DNA of 64,000 bases from Arbacia lixula (Eukaryota; Echinodermata; Echinoidea; Arbacioida; Arbaciidae): contig OZ022584.1 of NCBI GenBank assembly GCA_963669155.1, positions 13,804,179 through 13,868,178 on the forward strand, given 5' to 3'. Made by a program: the position numbers and the translations under genes. Shown in pieces: positions 26,501 to 37,984 of this stretch; within the stretch, counting starts at the first letter, position 1, and each line of letters starts with the position of its first letter. Under the pieces are notes generated by a model. That model did no database searches, was not told the DNA's origin, and saw nothing but the letters and a program-made list of their open reading frames with translations.

Positions 26501-27464
26501 CTTCTTTTGGAGGATAGGTTCTAATAGTCTGCCATAATACGCTTTCAAAATATCAAATGGTACAGTGTTACGGTTATTGACCCTCCAATACCTCCAGGGG
26601 AAAAGTGATATTATGAATCCATTAATATGAAGTCACTTAATGTCAAAGACAGAAGAAAATATGTTAGATGGATGTAATGGGAGGCTAGTCTTAAGAAATA
26701 TCGCAGTTAATTTCTCATATGTGGAGCTTAAACAATACCAAATTAAGTCCATATCTTATAGGTAGTACAAGTCTATAACAGTATTCTATTTTGTACATTC
26801 ACAATCATGGAAGTGTTGATTAGTTAGATTAAAAAGTGCATATCATTACTTCGTAACACTTAAACTACTATAAAATGGCAGAGAAAAATGGTGTAGATTT
26901 TCAAGACTATTTGTCGTGTTTGATGAAGACCTGTTCGAAATGATTTTGAATGGAAGATCTCCCTTAATCAGATTTGTTCTTAATGCAGCGTGTGTGTTTT
27001 CCTTACTCCTTGGCATAGCGGGGATATGTGACCTACATAACGTGAGCGGTGTTATTGTTGCTCATATATGGATAAAAGTGACAAGGGTAACTTTTACCTT
27101 CCACTCTATATCCTTTGCTTGTTTCTCTTTAAGTCGTGCATGGGCATGAGGCATTAAGCTCGAGATACATTGACGGCTTATGATAGTAGAATGTCAGAAA
27201 TACAATTGATAGTTCTTTCTTATCCTAGGTAGGAAGAAGAGTACTGTTGATGGAAAAACAAAAGTCAACCAATGCAAAATCTTGCATTTATTTGGAGCAG
27301 GAAATGATAAGAGCAATTATGATCATAGCTAAGTTATATGTTTTTGTAACTTAAAAGAGTATTTGTTCAGTTGCATTACAGAATAGAAATGACTGTCACC
27401 TGTCCACATGCTTTCCTCCAATTCCTGTTTGTAATTGTAAGAAGAGATAAGATAAAAATATATT

Positions 27465-27830
27465 TTACTTTGTGTTGCTGTAAACATGTGATTCATAGAG
27501 GAAACAAATATTTTTACAGACTGTATTCAAAATTTATCACAGGCAAAGACAACATTTTGCAATGAAGGGTGGGAATATGCAGGCTGCTTACATTACACTG
27601 ATGTTGTGGTGAACTGTCAGAGATGGGATGGGGATTTGAGCAGCTTTTCAAAAAAATGTGTGTTGCTATACTTGTGATGTCATTGAGGAAACGACTGTTT
27701 TTACACACCGTATGCAAATGTTTCCCAGGCAAAGCTAAAATCTTGCCATGTAGAGTGAGAATACCCAGGCTGGTTGGTTCATGCGCTGATGTTGTGTTGA
27801 ACCATAGGGTCCAGGGTTGAACTGTCAAGA
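27465..27830. repeat. Diverged direct duplication, period about 190 bp
   Basis: TTTTTACAGACTGTATTCAA, CAGGCAAAGACAA and CAGGCTGCTTAC...GATGTTGTGGTGAAC near 27505-27615 recur as TTTTTACACACCGTATGCAA, CAGGCAAAGCTAA and CAGGCTGGTTGG...GATGTTGTGTTGAACC near 27695-27805. Confidence 0.65.
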
Positions 27831-28059
27831 GCGACAGAACGGGGGTTGATTTGAGAGAAAGGGAGGGCGGGCGGGGGGAAAAGGGGGGGACATGAGTCAG
27901 GGCAGGGAGGGGTGGGGTGGTTCTGTGTAGCCTCATTCCACATCCATGCCTCGCAGCGGCGGAAACGGACCAGCGTCCCAGCTTTCCAAGCACTGCTCCG
28001 AACCATTTGAGCAGAAATGGAAAGGCCCTGAGGAAAGGTGGGACTTGACTTGAAGGTCT

Positions 28060-28372
28060 TGTCACTCTAATAGGTCTTTCCAAGGCTTGCCATCTCCCAC
28101 TCACATCCCCTGTCAGCTGGCAGGCTGCTGGATTTTTCTGTGAAATGTTAAAGAGAGAATCCATAGTAGAAACATGTTATGATCCAGGTATAATTTATTC
28201 TTGTGTTAGTATTAGACTTGAGTATCCAAAGGCATTTAATTCTTGTTGGGTTGTTCATGTCAAAGCTTAGAATCTCTCACTCACAGCCTGTCAGCTGGCA
28301 TGCTGTAAGTTTTCTCTCAGAATTTTGTGAATTGGTTAAGAGAATATGATATGAAAAACATGTTGTGATGCC
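28060..28372. repeat. Diverged direct duplication, period about 190 bp
   Basis: AGGCTTGCCATCTCCCACTC, CTGTCAGCTGGCAGGCTG and GAAACATGTTATGATCC recur as AAGCTTAGAATCTCTCACTC, CTGTCAGCTGGCATGCTG and AAACATGTTGTGATGCC. It follows directly on the previous duplication with a similar period. Confidence 0.65.
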
Positions 28373-28795
28373 CATATTTCTAATTATATTCCGCATACTA
28401 AGAATGTTGCTATATGATTGGTCAAGAGTTGATCACATGATTAAAGAGTAGTTTTGCCTATCTGATCATCCGAGAAGAGAAGTTTGTTACACTCTAGGTG
28501 ATAGTACTTTTTGGTTTTGCTGATCTCTTCACTCCTCACAGTCCTAACGCGTGATCAATATTTTGAGTAAGCGCGAAATAAAAGTGCGTTACACTAGAAC
28601 TATCAATTGACTACTACCAACGCGTCCTAATGCACGTCCTATAATGCGTGTCCTAACGCATGTTCCCCATGGCAGCGGCTCGGGGTTGTGTAGAGAAGTA
28701 AAATTACTTTTTTACTTCAAATTGTCATTTTTGGTATAGATAGTTGGTTTCAGATGTGTAATATAAAGCAAATAATCAACTTTTGGTTTCAGGCA

Positions 28796-28900
28796 ATGAG
28801 ACGAACCATCACTTCCTCGGCGATCTGAATGTATTTCCTCAGCTGCGCTTTGGAAAGATAGTTACATCCAGATCGCCTCTGAAGTGATAGTTCGTCCCAT
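28796..28900. repeat. Long imperfect hairpin, about 105 nt
   Basis: Two 38-nt arms (28796-28833 and 28863-28900) are complementary with about six mismatches. The key pairs are GACGAACCATCACTTC against GAAGTGATAGTTCGTC and GGCGATCTG against CAGATCGCC. The loop adds TTTCC/GGAAA pairing. It could be a MITE, a foldback remnant or a small-RNA precursor. Confidence 0.7.
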
Positions 28901-29347
28901 CACCCTCACCAACATTGGATATTTGCTACCTGCCCGTGTAAAGAAAGACCACAGGTCTATTTAACAACAAATGCTGTTTCCCCCGAATAATGTTTCTTAT
29001 TGAAAAAACATTTTAAAGTAACCTGAAGATGAAGAACATCTGCTAATAAAGACCACATTTCTTGCCTCCCGTGAGTGGCCTTTATGGACAGGTTTCACTG
29101 GCCTTCAAAGTTATTATGACTGGAGTATTCAAAGGGATTTAAATGTCGTTCAGTTTGCGATAAATAAACTGCACATTTCTTGTTGGGGGTCGTAATGAGA
29201 ATAGATGAATACATTTTGTTGATTGATAACTTGGTGCTGCATATGGAATGATGTTTACTTTTTTTGTTTCATTTTTTTTATTAATTTATAGAATATTACC
29301 TTTGTAAAGGGATTATTCTTCTGTGCAAACAGTGATACTATTCATTG

Positions 29348-29436
29348 GAGGAGATAAGGGAGAGGGAGAGAGTGGGAGAGAGAGAGGGGGGGGGGGGAGG
29401 GGGAGGGGGGAGGGGGAGAGAGATAGGGGTGGGGGT
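29348..29436. repeat. GA/G-rich low-complexity tract
   Basis: (GAGAGG)n-like sequence with long G runs. Confidence 0.9.
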
Positions 29437-30599
29437 AAGTCAATATATTATGTGTTAGTTAGGTTTCAGGCAATTGATTCACCCAAATGCAAAAATTGAT
29501 ATGTACACATGAAAGTGATATTGCTCTTATAATTGTGATATTTAAAGTGATTTCCTATCTTGTATTTCAACAACATATACGCAGACGAAAATACTTTATT
29601 TGTTTATGCCATTGCCCCCTGCTCTCGTGATTCAGTTACCAGCAATGCTACTCTGAAGAAAGAGAGAGAGAGAAAACAAGAAAATGAAAGTTTGGACTGT
29701 ATTTTGATTTGGCATCGCCCATGGACAAGAAAAACTCATCTTGTTTGTGGTCTCGGCCAGAGGAGTGAGGCCACTTAAGACACTTTGTCGTCTTGAAGGG
29801 CCATGAGCAGAAGAAAAGAAGGCAGAAAATACAGTGGTTTCCTCTGCAGACCTCATTACTCATATTACAGCCAGACTGCTCTATCATGAGTAACACCTCC
29901 CGCCTATATCAGAGAGACAGGGTACAAACAGAGAAAAGTGGTGGGTTTTTCAGCACGGTGGCAGGTGGTACTCGTCCACAGTAGTTCCCCATTTTGCCCA
30001 GGGTCTGTTGTTCGTTCCCCTAGTTTTAATTCAATTTTCGCTAGCTGCAGAGTAGCCCATGATAGACCGGAGAATTGGAGTTTCTATTATTGTTATGAAT
30101 AATAGAATCACCCCCCCCCCCCAATTTATAACACATATGCTGCCCTGTCCCTCTCCGTCACCCCCCCCCCCTCGTCCATCCCCTCCACTTCTCTCTCCCT
30201 CTCCCTCACTCCCTCTCCCTCACTCCCCCTTTTCCCAGAATAATACTGATTTTGGGCGAATATATGTGTAATTTTATATGCATAAATTGTACAATTGAGT
30301 CTAAAGTAGAAGGATAAACTTGCTACAAGTTATATACTCTGAACATTTATATATTGACAAGAACTTTCAGAAGATAGCTCTGAATGCCCTACATTTATGT
30401 TGGATGCCATGGTACTTTGTTCTTAGTTCTTTATTTTATTTATATTATATAATTGTTATATCTGCTTATCAAATTGTCTTGATTGTTTATGTTTTGTTTG
30501 CCATTTCATGTACCCAGGGCCCCCAAGGAGAAGAGTACTTAGCTCACTGACGGGGCTACGTTGGTAAAAAAGGACAAAATAAATGAATAAAACAAAAAG

Positions 30600-31105
30600 A
30601 ATATAGAAACAATGATTTTATGCTTGATACATTGCAATGGGTAACAAATGCACCTTAATTGCAGCTTCCTACATAGGCCTAGGGGTAATGAGATATATGC
30701 AAATGAGAAGCAAAAAATCAAGAAAATGAGAAATTGCAAGAAAATAGAAACTAGATGAACGTTATGCTTGTTACATTGTGATGGGTAACAAATGCGCCTT
30801 AATTGCAGCTTGCTACATAGGTCTAGGGGTAATGAGATACGCAAATGAGAAGCAAAAAATCAAGAAAATAGAAAGAAGATGAACGTTATGCTTGTTACAT
30901 TGTGATGGGTAATAAATGTGCCTTAATTGCAGCTTGCTACATTGGTCTAGGGGTAACGAGATATGCAAATGAGAAGCAAAAAATCAAGAAAATGAGAAAT
31001 TGCAAGAAAATAGAAACTGGATGAACGTTATGCTTGTTACATTGTGATGGGTAACAAATGCGCCTTAATTGCAGCTTGCTACATAGGCCTTAGGGTAATG
31101 AGATT
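30600..31105. repeat. Minisatellite, four units of 124-144 bp
   Basis: ATGCTTGWTACATTGYGATG starts units at 30620, 30764, 30888 and 31030, with spacings of 144, 124 and 142. Each carries CCTTAATTGCAGCTTSCTAC and GGGTAATGAGAT. The short unit lacks about 18 bp containing GAGAAATTGCAAG. Confidence 0.9.
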
Positions 31106-31261
31106 GTCCTTCATGCTGCTGAATGCTCTCCTCAGGATGCGACCCTACCACTCCCAAATGACTCATGCTCCTCTGTTTGTAGGCAAGACTGTCAAAACTC
31201 CCGCATTTGTCTTGATTAAGAGCACAGTATGACGTTTGTTAGATTCATACAAGTTTGGGAT

Positions 31262-31508
31262 GATTGTCTGCGTTGATATGATATTTCGCTAACCAAACAT
31301 GTTAGTTATGGAACTTTCATATAGTGAACTTCATGTATAAGCTAGGGAATCTATTTTGATGATGATATTGTGTTCATATTTTAATACAAATATCTGCATT
31401 GATATGATATTCTGCTGACCAAACATGGGGATTGTGAAACTTACATGGTGAAATATAAGCTAGGGTTGACGATGATGATGATGCTGATGATGTGTTCATA
31501 TTTTAATT
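31262..31508. repeat. Tandem duplication, period about 130 bp
   Basis: TCTGCGTTGATATGATATTTC, ACCAAACATG, TATAAGCTAGGG and TGTTCATATTTTAAT appear once in 31267-31385 and again in 31392-31508. Confidence 0.8.
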
Positions 31509-33004
31509 TGTCTGTGGGAGCAAGAATCTCTAGGATTTGTAACATAATTACATTGATATGCATTTAAAAAATGGTTAATATGCTAAACAAAGGAGGTCAA
31601 ATAGTTTGGAGATTAGAGTAGTAGTAGGCCTGCTATATCATCAAATAAAGTACATATTCATTGAATAGTGTATGTGCTGTATCCATTTTAGCATTTTTTT
31701 TTTATAAGGACAAACATTTTGATCGAGTGTCCCCATGTATTTTATGAGGAAAAACATGATTTAGTGTTTGATGCTTTGACAAGTGCATCAATAACAAAGA
31801 AGTAGGCCTACTTTTCAGTTCATCCCATATGGCAACACACATACCTTGACTTTATAGCTTAGCATTTGTTTACACTAATATTTATCTTCTCTCACCAGCA
31901 TTGTTCAAATTTGTTGGGAAGGGTCGGATGTGGACATTTAGTTTGTCTGTAGGCCGGTGATTAATTAATTAATCATTAATGAGAAGACATGTTGACATGA
32001 GTTGAACTTCAGACATGATTCAGTCATCAAACATTTGCATGCAACTGGGTACTCCATGTATAAGATGATTAGGATGGGCTAACTAGCACATCAAATACAC
32101 CAAGAATATGTGTTACTTGCTGGGATGGACATTGATTTTTAAACTGAACATTAATATGAATATGTGTTGCTGTGAACATACAGAATCAGGACTGGAGCTC
32201 AGTTTGTACTTCCTGCAAACTGGGACATGGCGACTTCCTAAACGTGTTGCTGAAGGTCTGCACACAGTTATGTCATTGTTTCAGAACTTGTATGACGCTT
32301 GCTTACTTTCTTCATCAAGATAAAGAATATATTACACATGCATGATCATTACTTTTCATAGGCAAGACATATGCTGGCCAAACTTCCTCTATTAAATTGA
32401 TTTTTGTCTATATAACAATTGTAAAAAAAACACATGAATGTTGAAAGTAAGACTAAGTTTGTTGAAGTACAGATGCACCTGTTTGTCATTCCAATTAAGG
32501 ACGTAAAAGAAAATTGTGTGTTTAATTTGTGTCACGTGACTCATCATGCTTTAATACAGAGAGTGCTATTAAAAGAAAATCCAGTAAAATAATAATTGTA
32601 GTATTAATTAGTACTAATTACTAATTCTGCATGTGTGTTACTGTTGTTGTATTCAAGTTCACCCTTAAATACAAAATCTTCAATACATGTACGTACACCA
32701 GCGTTGCAATCAAACGTATAGAGTGTGGTTAATGTGCACTATCATGACTGCGCTTGGCAATGCTCGCCCTGGTAGAGGTCCCTTATGGGTTTGCCATCAT
32801 CAGAGTTGTGACGAATTAGGCAGCAATCACCTGTAAATTGGTCTCGTTTAAATGATAAGAGTCAAGGATGAGAAGTCAGGTGGTTTTTGAATCACCGATA
32901 CTTTGTGTTCATAACGTGGAGACCTATCTCCCTTCCTTAATTCAACCGTCTCGACTGTGAGCATGGTAACGGGGAAGTGGAAGAGTTATCAGTGATAGGT
33001 CTGT

Positions 33005-33143
33005 GGCCCTGTTGCGTAAAACTCACCATTGGTGGTAACTTTGCTACCAATGGCAATTTCTATGGAAACCTTGAATTTTGATTGGATGTCAAGCGATGTT
33101 ACCATCGTTACTATTAATGGTAAGTTTTTATGCGGTGGGACCC
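33005..33143. mobile_element. MITE, GGCCCTGTTGC family, copy 1
   Basis: The left end GGCCCTGTTGCGTAAAACTC and right end TTTTTATGCGGTGGGACCC are imperfect inverted repeats. The interior holds CCAATGGCAA, TGGAAACCTTGAA and GATGTTACCAT, shared with the copies at 42288, 42579 and 60742. Confidence 0.8.
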
Positions 33144-33734
33144 TCACATTAGTCTGCTTGTCTTGCATTTCACCCTCTCAAACTGTGCAAGAATAAAGTG
33201 TTGTTTATGATCAATTCCTTATTACCAATAAAGAGTAGTCTTTATTCTATCTAAATATTTGTTTATATAAAAATTTGGTAATAGTGTATTGCCATGACAT
33301 ATAGCTGCATGCATCAAATAATAATCATTCATTCTTCAGTTGTCATGAGGTTAATACAGGAAACATTAAATTTGAATCAGTCTCTCAGATTTCCATGTGA
33401 TCAAATTAAATGTACCGGGGTAAGTTTTACTGAACTTTACCTTCCAGGAAACATATATGTAGAAATGTGTTCCTCTCTAGGCCACATCTGTACCAAATGT
33501 GATCAACACTGGCATAGTGGGCTGGATATATGCATGAGTAAAGTGCAAATGAACGGAATTGATTAGTCGCGGCGTATCTTTGCTGACATGCTCGCTTGTT
33601 CCCTCTGCAGAATTTTTAAAAGAGGTCAGTGATCGTGGGGGGATCTGGACACTCATAGAATTAGGAAGCAATTTGTGAAACACTTGTCATCTCCGGCGAT
33701 TTTTCCCCCAAAAGTGTGTCACGCAAGATGTACA

Positions 33735-33770
33735 TCGGAGGGAGAGAGTGGGAGGGAGAGAGAGAGAGAC

Positions 33771-33816
<46 letters not shown>

Positions 33817-33848
33817 GGAGACAGACAGAGATAGGGACACAGAGATAC
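33735..33848. repeat. GA microsatellite, left flank of an inserted element
   Basis: (GA)n with GACA interruptions. It is interrupted by the element at 33856-34311 and continues at 34312. Confidence 0.9.
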
Positions 33849-33855
33849 AGAGAAA

Positions 33856-34311
33856 CCCCGTTCATATACACCGCCTATCCGCGAAAAAGGCGCAACATTT
33901 GCGGCAATTTTGCCGATGCATTACCGATAGCTGCGTATATGAACGGGAATCGCTCAAATAATGCGGTATTTGCTTTCTCCTTTTTTGCGCTCATTTTGCG
34001 GTTTTTTTGCGGATAGAGACCTAGTAATAATACCGCAATATTACGGTAAGCGAATCTTATAAACTGCGTCCGCAAAATAGGCGTAAATGTTGCGCCTTTT
34101 GCATCTCGCTCTGGCATGTGGGTCGCTAATCCTACCGCTCGTATGGCTGAGCGGAGCATGTCACCATTGGTTTGGAGAGAGTCCAGCTGTCCAAAACACC
34201 GCAACATTACGGCTTTTGGGGGTGTATATGAACGGTGCTTTTGCCGCTCGCTGGAAACTTGCTTATCGATATGCATCGGTAATAATAGCAGTATATGGTA
34301 TATGAACGGGG
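33856..34311. mobile_element. 456-bp TIR element inserted in a GA microsatellite, copy 1
   Basis: The left end CCCCGTTCATATACA pairs with the right end TATATGAACGGGG. Inner text is rich in ATTACGGTA, CCGCAAAATAG and GCTCAAATAATGCGG. A diverged copy is at 36125-36571. GA repeats flank it on both sides, which marks the insertion point. There is no transposase, so it is non-autonomous. Confidence 0.85.
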
Positions 34312-34432
34312 CTAGAGACAGAGAGAGACACATAGGGAAAGGCAGAGGCAGAGAGAGAGAGAGAGAGACAGAGAGAGAGAGAGAGACAGAGTGATATAGA
34401 GAGAGAGAGAAAAAAAGAGAGAGAGAGAGACA
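34312..34432. repeat. GA microsatellite, right flank of the inserted element
   Basis: Continues the (GA)n/GACA sequence after the element that ends at 34311. Confidence 0.9.
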
Positions 34433-35628
34433 GTGATAGGACAGAAAAAAGACTTTTGTTACATTTGCAGTTGATATGCTTCTCTTTACCTGTCAAGCCT
34501 CTTCATAGTTCTGTACATGTAAGGTTATTATATTCTTGTGGCATATTATTTAATTACTTGCATCTATAGGCATCTCTTCATTTCTTCAAGAAATTATTTC
34601 ATTTTTCAGTTGGTAGAAATGCCTTTATCTCTATCTCTCTATTTTCATTCTTGAAAAATCCACTTATTTTTCAGCAGGTACTTTTGTTGCCATCTAATTT
34701 TTAATTACTAGTTTATACTCATGTCCGAAATAGTGACAATTATTGCTTTAGCAGGAGCAGAATTGGCTAATATCTCTCTATTTTCACCCCCCAAAAGCCG
34801 TTTACTAACCCGCAGGTACTGTTGTAGGTTTTGGGTTTTGAATTACCAGTAAATATTCAGGTGCAAATTAGTGACAATTACTGCTTGAGCAGCTAAGTAG
34901 AATTGGCTAATTGGAAGGCAGTAATGTCTCGGCCTAACAACAGGTGAGGAGGGGAAATGCCTGGCTGAATCTTGGGATTCCTCACCGCATGACCTTTGAA
35001 AGTTGAGCCTTTTAGCTGACCAGCCACGCGACTCCCTGCGCTGATGACGCATCAGGGGGCTTGCCCCTGTCTCAGAAACCTGTCAACTAATCGGAGCTCT
35101 CTTAATTGGATTACATGATCTGTTTGTCTTAGATGGGCTCTAGCTGTCCATCTTCCTTTTGTTTGCTAACAAGATAATGACAGAGCACAGACTGACAGTG
35201 AATCATTAAAGGATCGTTCAGCCGTAATTGGCCAGCTTTTGCCCCATGTCCTGCTGGGCAGTCAGCTTGTTGCCTAAATATGTGTGTGTGATGTGTATAT
35301 GTGTGCGTGTGTTTGAGTGTGTATATAGTTATGCTGTGTGGGGTTGTGCATTTTCTTGGTGAATATATACCCCAGTCTCTAATGAACATAAAACATGTGC
35401 TTAAAATTTGATTCACTTTTCTGTGGAGACACTTAACAAACAACAATTAGGTACCTCTGTATGCATACCAAACTGCTTCAGAGCCCCGTTTTATAAAGAA
35501 TTACGATTGATCTCAATCCCCTATCTCTAATGTTCACATAATACAGGTGAATGTAATAACATGTAACTTGGCAGCTAGAGGGGAAGTTATGAATACATTA
35601 CAAAAATGGCTTATACTATTTTATAGAG

Positions 35629-35957
35629 TCAGAGAATGCAGAGAATTCTTTGTATGTATGTATGTATGTATGTATGTATGTATGTATGGATTGAGAGGGC
35701 TACTGCGCAAATGATTTGGATACACTATTGAGAGATATCTATGTCCTCCTGCAGGGTGATGAAATTTACATGGAGAATACCACCAAATAATTAGCTAAAA
35801 CCAAGAAATACCAGTGGAGCAAATTAGAGCATTCCAGTAAAATAGTTGTTGGTACGAATTGAGTCAGAGAATGCAGGGAATTCTTTGTATGTATGTATGT
35901 ATGGATTGAGATATACTGTGCAAATGATTTGGATACACCATTGAGAAATGTCTGCCC
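35629..35957. repeat. Direct duplication containing a GTAT microsatellite
   Basis: GAGTCAGAGAATGCAG, GAATTCTTTGTATGTATG, TATGGATTGAGA and GCAAATGATTTGGATACAC occur at 35629-35735 and again at 35862-35945. The first copy carries about nine GTAT units (35651-35688), the second about four. Confidence 0.85.
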
Positions 35958-36124
35958 CTGCCTGCCTGGTAATCCCTTCCTAAACACAAGGTGGAGCACT
36001 GACAACATCGGGCCGCCAGAAGGTGGCCAGGGTTACGCCTTCCATAAATAGGCACCGCTCCGTATCCAAACACGGCCGTCTCAAGAAGGGAACAGGCACC
36101 ACTCGTATCCAAACACGTCCATAA

Positions 36125-36571
36125 CCCCGTTCATATACACTAACTATCCGCAAAATAAGCGCAGCATTTGCAGCAATTTTGCTGATGCATTACCGATAGC
36201 TGCGTATAAGGACGGTAGTCACTCAAATAATGCAGTATTTACCTTCTCCTTTTTTCTGGCTATTTTGCAGATTGAGACCTCATAAAAAATACTGCAATAT
36301 TACGGTAAGCGAATCTTTAAAAAATTCTACCGCAAAATAGTAGGCATGACATTTGCTAATCGCAACGCTTATATTGCTTAACGGAATATGTCACCATAAC
36401 GTGTTTTCTCTAGCTAGGGGTGTAAGGAGAGTCCACTGTGTCCAAAACACTGCAGTATTACAGTTTTTTCAATTAATATGAAGAGTGTTTTTAAAGGCTC
36501 ATTGTAAAACTTCTTACTGACGTGCATCAGTGATATAGCGGTGTTATCATGATTATGGTTTAAGAATGGGG
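36125..36571. mobile_element. TIR element of the CCCCGTTCATATACA family, copy 2 (diverged)
   Basis: It aligns along its length to 33856-34311: same left end, CGATAGCTGCGTATA, CTCAAATAATGC, ATATTACGGTAAGCGAATCT and TGTCCAAAACAC. The right TIR is eroded to TTAAGAATGGGG. It is older than copy 1. Confidence 0.8.
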
Positions 36572-36750
36572 CTCATCTGCAGCAGGAACGGGGTTACCTC
36601 CCCTAATCCCTAGCTCTCCTCAAGCTGCTGAAAGGCTATCAAATCTCGGTCTCCTCGCTGGCTGTACTGTAGACAGGAATAACCGTCTCATTTAGGGCAT
36701 TCTTTTATCGAAATTACGTTTTTTTTACGCACCCTATATGTAAGGGTGGG

Positions 36751-37094
36751 TTCAGAGGAGCCAGATGCAATCTCAGCGGATCCAATAGCAAAACAGAGAC
36801 TGATTTTTCTGTCCAGCTGTATGGTAGCCTATGTTCTAGGCGTTGGTGTATATGGACATAAACGAGTCTGTAAACAAGTAAGTCTGGCAATAAAGACTAA
36901 GCCCTGCCTGCTCTCTCCTCACACAGAACAAGCAGGGAGGAGGATGTAGTCTTCTTTGCCAGACCTAGTTGTTTATAGACTCAGTTGTATCCATGTTCTC
37001 CACTGCCTAGTACATAGGCTACCATACAGCTGGACAGAAAAATCAGTCTCTGTTTTGCTATTGATCCACTGAAATTGCATCTGGCTCCTCTGAA
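36751..37094. mobile_element. Foldback/hairpin element with arms of about 140 bp
   Basis: The left arm (36751-36890) contains AGAGGAGCCAGATGCAATCT, AAACAGAGACTGATTTTTCT and GTCCAGCTGTATGGTAGCCT. The right arm (36956-37094) is its inverse complement with modest drift. The loop is about 65 bp. Both strands therefore show the same short translated stretch, an artefact of the palindrome and not a gene. Confidence 0.85.
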
Positions 37095-37907
37095 TGCTGT
37101 AATATCAGAAACCGGCAACTGCCGAGAACATAAGCTAGCTGTATGGAAAGAGAAGCCATGTCTATACTGAAAGCCATCAAAACAAGTATTAAAATTCACA
37201 AGATTCATATTCCTACTCTTAAACTAGTTCAAATCTGATAAAAAAATAATGTCACTCATACTTAACAGTGGAGATGGCACTCAAGTTGTGCCTAACATTT
37301 GGACAATCATAATTGGATGCAATAAAGATGAAGATAATGATCAAGAACTTCTCTCAGAATGAAGGAACCTCCAAAATAGTGTGAATGGGCTTATATTGGC
37401 CTATACATTTTGTGTGGATTTCTTATCCAGGCTGTATAAAAATACAGATATTGTAAGAGAAGTTGTTATTCATTTTCCATGATATTTGCACATTTTTTTT
37501 TGTTGACCTGCAGAGGGCTATTAACACTTTTGAACCTTTAAACAAAATGAAAAAAAAACGAGACATACTTGTGGACAAGTATCAGGTGGTCTGCATTGGC
37601 AAATTCATGCACAGACATGGGCTGGAAAATGCACGGTGAACTATAGACCTTCATTCGTGACACCAACTATCCATAAGCAATGTGAGACAGCGCTCAAGAA
37701 AGCTCATAGGGCACCTATTATACTAAAATTTCAGAGAATTTCCTAAATGGTAACATGTTTATGCGAACGTGATTAATAGTCATGTAAGAGAATGGGGTGA
37801 GAGAAAAAAGAATTGGAAAGAAAATCTCAAAGAGAATGACAAAGTGAGGCATAGAACAGAAGAAGATGGCAAAATAAACATTGCAAAAGGAATGCAAAAG
37901 TTGACCC

Positions 37908-37978
37908 TACCCACGCCAGGAATCGAACCGGGGGCCTCGAGATCTTAAAACGGCGCCTTACCTATTGAGCCACAAATC
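37908..37978 (-). repeat. tRNA-like sequence, probable SINE head
   Basis: On the minus strand a box A-like TGGCTCAATAGGT (37960-37972) is followed 30 nt later by box B GGTTCGATTCC (37919-37929), an RNA polymerase III promoter pair with tRNA spacing. The T-arm region is recognisable, but the acceptor stem (3' side GCGTGGG) has no matching 5' strand, so it is not a functional tRNA. A SINE body would run toward lower coordinates, where AT-rich sequence to about 37800 shows nothing else. Confidence 0.55.
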
Positions 37979-37984
37979 TTCCCA

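Noticed and set aside
36746-37208. Same peptide stretch (IAKQRLIFLSSCMVAYVLG) on both strands
   Set aside because: It is explained by the foldback palindrome, with one arm read on each strand.
37908-37978. A functional minus-strand tRNA gene
   Set aside because: Box A and box B are present, but the acceptor stem has no partner and the T stem has a mismatch. Better read as a SINE head or tRNA pseudogene.
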